Source: Stenocarpella maydis (taxonomy: Eukaryota; Ascomycota; Sordariomycetes; Diaporthales; Diaporthaceae). Taken from it: 64,000 bases of DNA. The translations under genes were made by a program, and so were the position numbers. The DNA lies in the NCBI GenBank assembly GCA_002270565.1, contig NQMI01000077.1, positions 62,001-126,000 on the forward strand, given 5' to 3'. Every line of letters starts with the position of its first letter. The first letter of the stretch is position 1. Below the pieces are notes generated by a model. That model made no database searches, was not told the origin of the DNA, and worked only from the letters and a program-made list of their open reading frames with translations. Of this stretch, positions 56,241 to 64,000 are shown piece by piece.

Positions 56241-59200
56241 TAAGTATAGGTTATATATAGAGATATTTATCTCTAGTTTATTAACATAATATTTATAATC
56301 TATAGCTTAATAATATATACTAGCTTTAGTAACATTATATAATAACTTAATTACTTATGTAATAGTACTAAATGAATACTTGCCCCTTATTTTAGGGGGA
56401 AAGTAGTATAAGATAGGTCTTTTAAGTATTAACTTTAACTAAAGATATACTTATAGAATATTATATAGCAAAAGATATAGCGCCTTAGTTATTAAAGAAG
56501 GTACTAAAGTAATGAGAAGTTAATAACTTACTATATTATTAGTAATCATATAAGGATCTTATGCTTAGTAAGATCTCTAAAGCTAGCTATAACTAGGCAG
56601 GACTTCTTATATAGCTTCTCTATCTTACTCTTAACTTCTCTTATAATATAGAATTTAAAGATTTACATTCCTTTATATTTATCCTTATTAAATAGCTTAA
56701 ACTAAAAGATACTATAGCTCATTAACTTAGAGATTTCCTTATTATTAGACTCCTTAAAGGGATTACCTAAAGTAGTGTTATACTATTTTATTATAGCTTT
56801 AACATAAGTTCAAAATCCTTAATCTCTTGCTAAGTAAGGAATATATAAGTAATAATCTTATCTCTTATATTACTATTTATCCTTATTTATAATAGCATCT
56901 TTTCTACCTATAATAGTGCCTATCTTTAGTTTATTCTTCACCCCCTGTGGTTATCCTTATTATTAGGGTACTACTGGGTTAGGGGTAGTAAGCATTGGGT
57001 CTAGCTTAAAGTATAAGGGCTCCTTAGAAGTGCTATTAGGATCTAGTAGGTTAAGTAGGTTATCCTTATTATGATAGTATAATTATATAAAGGTTAACTA
57101 GAATATAATTAGCCTATTTGGGAGATTAAGTATTATATTATAATTATTAATAGAGAGTAATTTATATAATTCTTAATACTTAATCTTCTCTTACTAAATA
57201 TATACTTTACTCTATGAAGAAAGGTTTAAGACTCCTATAGTATTAAAGCCGTTTCTTATATACAGAGCTTTATTAACTTTATATGCTATATTAATCTTTC
57301 TAATCTCCTTTATTACATTTTATATAGCCTTAACCCTCTTTAATATTAAAAGTATAGGGGCTAAATCCTTAATCATTTAAGGATATATCCTAAATACTAA
57401 AAGAGTTAACATAAGGCTATTTACACTAATTATATTATTAATTCTATTAAAGCTTATTTAAATTATAGATTCCTTGATAAATATACTTAATAGCTTAGTA
57501 TATAACATATTAAAGGCCTAATATAAAGATATGTAATATGTCTTAACTTTATTAATTAACTAATATACTTCTATACATACTTATTTATACATAATCCTTA
57601 TCATATATACTATACTTCTAAACTCTCTAGAAGTAAAGTTTGTATTAGTATTATATATAATATAGTTAGAGAGTCTTAACTATATATTAATTTAATAAAA
57701 CTATAGTAATTTTTATATATCTTTAGTAGATAAGGAGAAAGGAACTATCTAGCTTAAGAGGAGGTAGCTAAATTAATAATATATAGTATAGAAAGACTAA
57801 TTAAGTATATTATATTTATAATAACTTTATAGTTAAAGTTAATATTATTTTAAAGGTTAAACTTAAATTATTAGGGCTCTAGAGAGTATATTTAGCAGTA
57901 GTAATAAAATTTAATAATTGCTTTTATTATAGAGGAATTAATACTATAGCTAACACCTTTAGTAATTAAAAGAGCCAATTAATAGATAAGTACTTAAACT
58001 ATTTATATAATTATTAGAGTTTAACTTTCATAAAGAAGAAGATAAGGCTATTCTTATTATTAGTAATATTTATAAGGAACTATAAATATTCTTACTTCTA
58101 AGTAATAGAAAATATCTTTTTATAATACTAATTTAGCTTATATTATATAACTTTATTAGTTATATTTCATATATATAAGGAGTATAGGTTTATATCTTAT
58201 ATATATAAGGAGTATAAGTTTATATTAAAGGAAGGGGGTAGTAGCCTTTACTATATAGAATATTAAGTTGCCTGCTATTTTAGCTTTACTCTTTAATATT
58301 ATAAGTAATGCTACTTAAAAGTAGTATAGCTATAAATAGTTATTCTTATAAATATTATAAAAAGGATAAATATTATTATTAAGGACATTTACTAATGCTT
58401 TAGTATACTTCTTATTATTTAAGTAGTACTAGTTATACTAATACTTATGCTCTTCTTAAAGAGCATTTTATTAAGGTATTATTATAACGGGTGCATATAA
58501 GCCAACGCTGTATATTAGCTGTAGCTAAGATAGGTTTGATAAGGAAAGAAAAAGTAAAAGGAAAATCCTATAAGTCTGGAATCCACGCTCTTATATGCGG
58601 AATCCCAAGTAGGTCTGAAGGAAGCCGGACCGCGCTAATACCTAGGGTTCCACCCTATAATATTATCCCCCTCCACTAAAACCAGTCATATAACCGCTAA
58701 CTAAATTAAATTAAATTCCAATCCAAGCAGGCTACTAACTAGAATTAATTAGGGGCCTACCTTCATTCCAATTTAACTAGTAGTAGCCTCTAACCTAATT
58801 TAATTAGAGGTCCCAAGTATTTAAATCCTTAAATTTCCCAGCTTCCATATTTCTTTCCCTATTTTTTAATAATAACTAAATTAAACTAGTAAGTATCTCT
58901 CTTTTAATTAAAAGCTTATAGTTTCTAATCCTAACTCCTAGAAGTCCGCAATAATCCCTTTAAAAATATAATTTTTAGCCTCATTTATAATATCTCTTAA
59001 TACAACTACAATCTACCTGCTAAAACTATAGCAGTAAATAAGTCTATAGTTCCCAACTATCTTTACTCAGTTTCCTATCTTTTTAGGGCAAAAATAAGTA
59101 TAAGTACTTCTACTACATCTCTACTAGCATTAATTATAAGACCTATGCTAGTATAAATAGCAAGATCTATAATTCTTATTATTCCTACTTTTAAGCCAAA

Positions 59201-59366
59201 ATACATAACTTTTATATTAATTTAGTTATATTCTGCTAATAATATAATAACCCTATAATACTATACCTCCTCTTGTTATAAAATATTAAAACTACCTTTT
59301 TATATATAAGAAGAGCTTTCTACCAACTAAATCTATAAAATATTTCCAATTCAATCTATATAATTT

Positions 59367-59918
59367 TGTTAAACGGAACCGCTCAGCAAGGAGTTACCCT
59401 AGACTTCGTGCAAGGAGTTACCCTAGACTTGCGAGTCAGGCGATTTTCGCTAAGTACGCCCAGTGCGTGCATAACGCAAGATGAGTTTGGTGGCCGTGAG
59501 TCGATTATTTTGGCCTGCATTTGCACCTTAATTTAGACCTCTGCATTACCCTTATTCCTTACCCAAAAAGTATATAACTTAGTGCATTAGATAGCTTGAT
59601 TTCTGAAGTTTATATATACTTAATTTGGGTATTGCTAGGGCTATGGCTGGCTAGTTGTTTGGAACCAAAGATGGTGTGTTGGAAGGGCGAATTTTCCGGC
59701 ATTTGTAAATTTGCACCAGAGCCTACCGCAGCGTGCCCAGGGGTGAGACGATGTTGGAGGGTATATAAGGAGGGCTTATAGAAGCCCAACTTAATTCAAT
59801 ACAAAGTTGTCCAGACCATTGTTAATTGTCCCAATTCGCCTCAGAGCACCATACTGCGACCCTGCTGAAATACACACACGCTGAACTGAATGCTATTTTA
59901 TAGCACAAATTCATTAGA
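59367..59918 (+). mobile_element. LTR-like element, copy 2
   Basis: A 552-bp copy of the unit at 26009-26602, same orientation, starting TGTTAAACGGAACCGCTCAG and ending TTCATTAGA, flanked by AATTT on both sides (59362-59366 and 59919-59923). It has two instead of three of the ~20-bp AAGGAGTTACCCTAGACTT repeats. Relative to copy 1 it carries many C-to-T and G-to-A changes, mostly in CA/TG contexts, with few changes the other way. The open frame at 59596-59781 is not a gene. Confidence 0.82.
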
Positions 59919-62900
59919 AATTTTTATACCCTTATCTTTAGTTTTCACTAATTATAATAGAATGCAGGTTTTAAGAAGGTCTATACTACCTATTATACTA
60001 TACTTATATATAAGGATACCTATATTTTCCCTTTATAAGTAATCTTATACTAATATTATTAGCTTCTATATTCCTACTAATAGTTTTCTAGTACATATAC
60101 TCTAGCCGCCTCTTCTATCCCTATTATCCTATATATAAATATAAATAATTACAACTATATTAGTAGATTCCCTTAAATAAATTAGTTTTTAATAAGAAAT
60201 AATTAGATTTCTAGCATTAATTATTAGTTTTTATAATAGTCCTTTATACCCCTTTTTAAAATAATTTTCATACTAATAAATATCTTATAACTTTCTTTAG
60301 AAATTTAAGTCCCTCCTCTTTTATATAATTTTTAATTCTATTTATATAAAATCCTACTAAATAATTATATTACCTAAAGAATCCTCCTCTCCCTTTACCC
60401 CCTCTACTATAGGAGCTGTCCTTTAGCCCTATACAGTCTGCCTCCTACTCTTCCTTTTAGTGGGTTCCTTATGCTTTCTCTTGGGTCTCAAGTTATAAGC
60501 ATTATATACTACTGCTAGCCCATCCTCCTAGTAAGAATCACTATACTACTTGTTAAATTCATCCCAAGCTAAAATTTCTTTTAGGTTTTCTAAATTAATC
60601 TAGGTAGGATCCTAATACCCCACCCACTTAACTAGAGCTTCTCATTATATGCTCCTACCTACCCTCTTTATATATACGCATAGCAGTTTTTTCATAAAAT
60701 ATTCCTAATAACCATTAATAGTTACTATTAGAGGCTGAGAATCTATACATTTCTAGCTAAATAATAGGTCTTAGGTTGTATAATAGAGGTATTTAATATA
60801 TACTTTTATATATTAACTATTAGAGAATTTAAAAATCTCTACTACTAGTAGGAATATTATCCTTTTTACCCTAAATTTTATATATTTCTAATTAAGTTTC
60901 TTTTTAGGATATAATAAGTAATAGTTTTATAAATCTACCTATACTAAATCTCTTTTTTAAAAATATAATACTAGCCTGTACTTTCAGTTAGCCGCATTTT
61001 CCTAAGTCTAGGAAGCAGAAACTATAGTAGCTTAATAGAGGTCCATTATCCACTAGAGCCTCTGGACATAGGATGCTACCTGCTGCTCTAAGAGCCCTAC
61101 TACAATGCCCTCTAACTCTCAATCCTTAATCACTAGGATAATTAGGTTAGGGTTATACCACTTTATTATAAAAAACGCAAACATACCTATGCTTACATTC
61201 TTTTAGTTCCTTAGGGTCATCTGAGCCGCTAACAGCCAATCCACTCAATTATCCTGGTTTTAATTAATAAAAGCTACTAGATATGCCTCAATTTCCTAAT
61301 GCATATATTCTAGCCCTCTATTAGTTTTAGGATAATATACTATACTAAGGCATTATTCAATCCCTAATAGCCAGCATATATACTTCCCAAAGCAAGCTTA
61401 CACAATTAGGCCCATGGTCAAATATAATAGCCTTTAGCCACCCATAATATCTAGCCTAATACCAGAGGAAGCACTATACACATGCTTCCGCATCCATAAT
61501 TTCCATAGGTTCTAATACAATATCCTTACTTAAATAGTTACAAATAACCCATATATACTTATACCCTTTAAGCTAGAGTATATTTAAGTAATCTTAGCTA
61601 TTTAAACTTAAGAAGGTTTAATAAAGTCTATAGTAATTTCCTTATAGTATTTATTAAGAATTAGTAGAAGCTTTAAGTATGCCTTTCTTATTTCCCTTTC
61701 GGCCTTTATCCTATTATAAATATTATAATTATATAAAAATTGCTGGATTCTTTACCACATTAAGGGCTAGTAAAAATGCTAACTTACTATAGATATTATA
61801 CCTTTCCAGCTGGGATGTTTATTAATTATTAAATTATAAGTAATCTAAATAAGTTTTATTTAGAGATTATTAGCTTCTAAGTCTTAAGGGCTAGCTTTCT
61901 TATATTCTTCCTCCGAAGTAACTAGGGCCCCTAGAATCTAAAGTCTTTCCCTATATTATAAGAGTCCATTAAAGTCTATACAATATTTGCTAATCTGGAT
62001 GTATATTTACAATCCAAACTTAAGCTTATAATTACCTCTTTATACCGCCTAATAAACCTTTCAATACCCTATATCCATTTATATAGCTTCCTCTTATAAC
62101 TACTATAATTCTAGATTATTAAAGGCCTTAATCTTAACTAACTTCTCTATAGCCCCCTCAACCTATATAGAGTCAACCTGCTACTTTACTAATATAGAAT
62201 TTAGAATTATTTAAATATTCCTTACCTTTATATCCTTAGGAGTTACCTAATCCTAATCTCTATAAGAGAGGGTATCCAGAATAATAGCATCCTGATTTAA
62301 TTAATAAACTAGGTTAAATAGAAATTCTATTCGAAGTTCTACATATTATATTTAGCGCTTTAAAAGATATTACTTTATTATAAACTTCTTAAAGTTCTTA
62401 TAATCTAAAAGAATTATAAACCTATTAATACTCTTTAGTTTAGCATGATACTACTATAAGTAGTTTATAATAGCTAGTATCTCCTTATTAGTAATCAAGT
62501 AATTCCACTTAGCTATTATAAGCTTCCTTAAATAAAAGGCAATAGGTCTTAGTACCCCATTAACCTTATATAAGAGGGCCCCTCTAAGGCCCTAGCTGCT
62601 GTAATTAGCCTCTATAAAGGTCTTCTTAGTTAGATCCCACTATATAAGGACTAGAGCCCACATAAAGTCTTCCTTAAGCTATTAAAAGGCTTCATTATAC
62701 TCCTATATAAAAATAGTACCCCTTTTTTAGTTAATACTATTAAAGGGGTAGCTTTCTGAAAGTAATCTTTAATAAACATCTAATAAAAATTAGTAAACTC
62801 TAAAAAGCTTTACATACTTCTTACTAATATAAGCCTCATCCATTTAGTAATTGCTCTTATCTTCTCAAAATCTACTATTATTCCTATACTAGCCTTAATA

Positions 62901-64000
62901 ATAAACCTAAGGTACTTAACCTATTTTTAAGCAAACTTACTCTTATTTAGATCCAAATACAATCTATACTCTACTATCTTTTTAAGAACCTTTTATACTT
63001 TTTCTATATGTTCTTCTTAAGTTCTATCTATATATATAAGAATATCATTTATATATATAGAGTAGTACTTATTTAAAAGGTTCTAGAGAATAGAATTAAT
63101 ATATCTTTAAAATATTACTAGTACTCTTATTAAGCTAAAAGATATAATAACACATTGAAAAAGCCTATATCTTATATAGAAAGCTATCTTTCATTAGTTA
63201 CCTTTTCTAACTCTAACCTTATAAAACGCCTAAACTATATCCACCTTTATAAACTACTTAGCTTTCATAAGATTATATAAGATTTCTATAATCATGAGTA
63301 GAGAATACTAATCTACCCTAATAATAGCATTCAGGGTATAATAGTTATAATAAAACTATAGTCTGCCCCCCAGCTTTTAAGCAAAGATTACCAGAGCCCC
63401 AGCCTTACTATTACTAGCTTAAATAAAACCCTTATCTAGCAGGTCTTAGAGTATCTTCTTTAAGACCAGCAATTCTTCTCAAGACATATTATAAAGCAAT
63501 CCAAATCGTATGAGAACCTCTCTTCCCTACTTATCCTTCTTAAGGTAAATCTTATAATTTATACTAGATTTATAAGGGTTCAGGTTATTTGCTTCCTTCT
63601 TTATAAAAAGTAGTAATAGGTTATAAAACTCTAAAGGAATCTTCTTATAAAGCTTCTCCTCTATCTTAAGCTTCTTTATATTTAACACTTTATTAATATC
63701 CTCTATTATAATAACAAAAACTACTAGCTCTATTATAGCTTTCTTATAGGTTTACTTAACTCTCCTTATATATAAGAGAAGAGTAAATCCTAATATTGAT
63801 CTTACTTCCTTAAGTTCCTTAATCCTACTTAAAAGCATTTATCAGCTTATATAAGGAACTTAAGTTTCTATCCTTCTATACTAAAGTCTTATCTTATATA
63901 GTATAGAATATGCTTAGTTAGCAATAAGCTATAATTTACCTAATATTACTAGAAAACAAAGGCTAGGGATTATATAAGTAATAATATTCTTATAATAACC
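59919..64000. other. Second RIP-degraded AT-rich block, second part
   Basis: AT-rich, stop-dense DNA running to the window edge, largely filled by the minus-strand Ty3/gypsy remnant. A slightly GC-richer stretch lies at 60380-60500. No gene. Confidence 0.75.
60545..63100 (-). mobile_element. RIP-inactivated Ty3/gypsy chromovirus pol remnant
   Basis: The minus strand carries reverse-transcriptase text around 63065-62950 (INDILIY, then EEHIEKV and LYLDLNKS). About 2.4 kb further on (60641-60545) lies a C-terminal chromodomain reading EALVKWVGY, INLENLKEILAWDEF and a stop. This spacing suits RT, RNase H and integrase in between. The first Asp of the catalytic RT pair reads Asn, and Gln and Trp positions in the chromodomain read TAG, all explained by C:G to T:A change. 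The chromodomain differs from that of the nested element in the first block, so this is another family. The 5' end runs out of the window and no LTR was found. Confidence 0.75.

Larger units (their letters stand above)
53221..59361. other. Second RIP-degraded AT-rich block, first part
   Basis: Stop-dense AT-rich DNA with remains of retroelements. A Ty1/copia pol trace lies on the minus strand (55640-56240). A less mutated segment lies at about 58488-58680. A segment at about 54083-54115 resembles 35975-36010 in the first block. N run at 54389-54397. No active gene. Confidence 0.75.

Noticed and set aside
24541..64000. Starship-type giant mobile element carrying the gene island
   Set aside because: No tyrosine-recombinase captain gene or other cargo hallmark was seen in the window. 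The AT-rich blocks are accounted for by LTR elements and RIP.

Overview
The window reads as nuclear DNA of a filamentous ascomycete (Pezizomycotina, probably Sordariomycetes). Protein genes carry short introns (50-170 bp) with GT...CTRAY...AG signals, coding DNA is GC-rich, spacers contain GGTAGGTACCTAGG-type motifs, and long AT-rich blocks show decay by repeat-induced point mutation (RIP, C:G to T:A). No bacterial, plasmid or organellar features are visible. All gene models were spliced by hand and each closes in a single reading frame.

Layout. (1) 1-24,540 is an ordinary GC-rich block: a Bub2/Cdc16-type TBC GAP (-), a SulP sulfate permease with a STAS domain (+), a three-finger C2H2 transcription factor (-), a decayed GH53 galactanase (-), an F-box-like protein of unknown function (-), a membrane-anchored monothiol glutaredoxin (-) and a decayed tautomerase-like gene (+). 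(2) 24,540-36,690 is AT-rich and RIP-degraded. It holds an LTR-like element with 5-bp target duplications, then a 6.45-kb LTR element with 247-bp LTRs, into which a 4.17-kb Ty3/gypsy chromovirus with 473-bp LTRs has inserted. (3) 36,690-53,220 is a GC-rich island: an old-yellow-enzyme oxidoreductase (-), pyroglutamyl peptidase I (-), a secreted But2-like protein (+), an aldo/keto reductase broken by a small inversion together with a frameshifted gene of unrecognised family, a CFEM-domain PTH11-type receptor (-) and a seven-exon cytochrome P450 (+). (4) 53,220-64,000 is a second AT-rich block with Ty1/copia and Ty3/gypsy remains on the minus strand and a second, more mutated copy of the LTR-like element from block 2.

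How the genes relate. The left block is mostly housekeeping: mitotic exit control, sulfate uptake, transcription and redox control in the secretory pathway. The island is accessory in character (surface receptor, secreted protein, P450, flavin oxidoreductase, decayed reductase). It resembles the gene islands between RIP isochores in two-speed fungal genomes, but no backbone biosynthetic enzyme is present, so it is not shown to be a metabolite cluster. I found no wholly new system. The strongest non-routine signals are the nested LTR elements with exact target duplications, the inversion-split reductase, and the pair of LTR-like copies that records RIP base by base. Four runs of N (18800-18806, 25859, 30102-30126, 54389-54397) limit what can be said locally.
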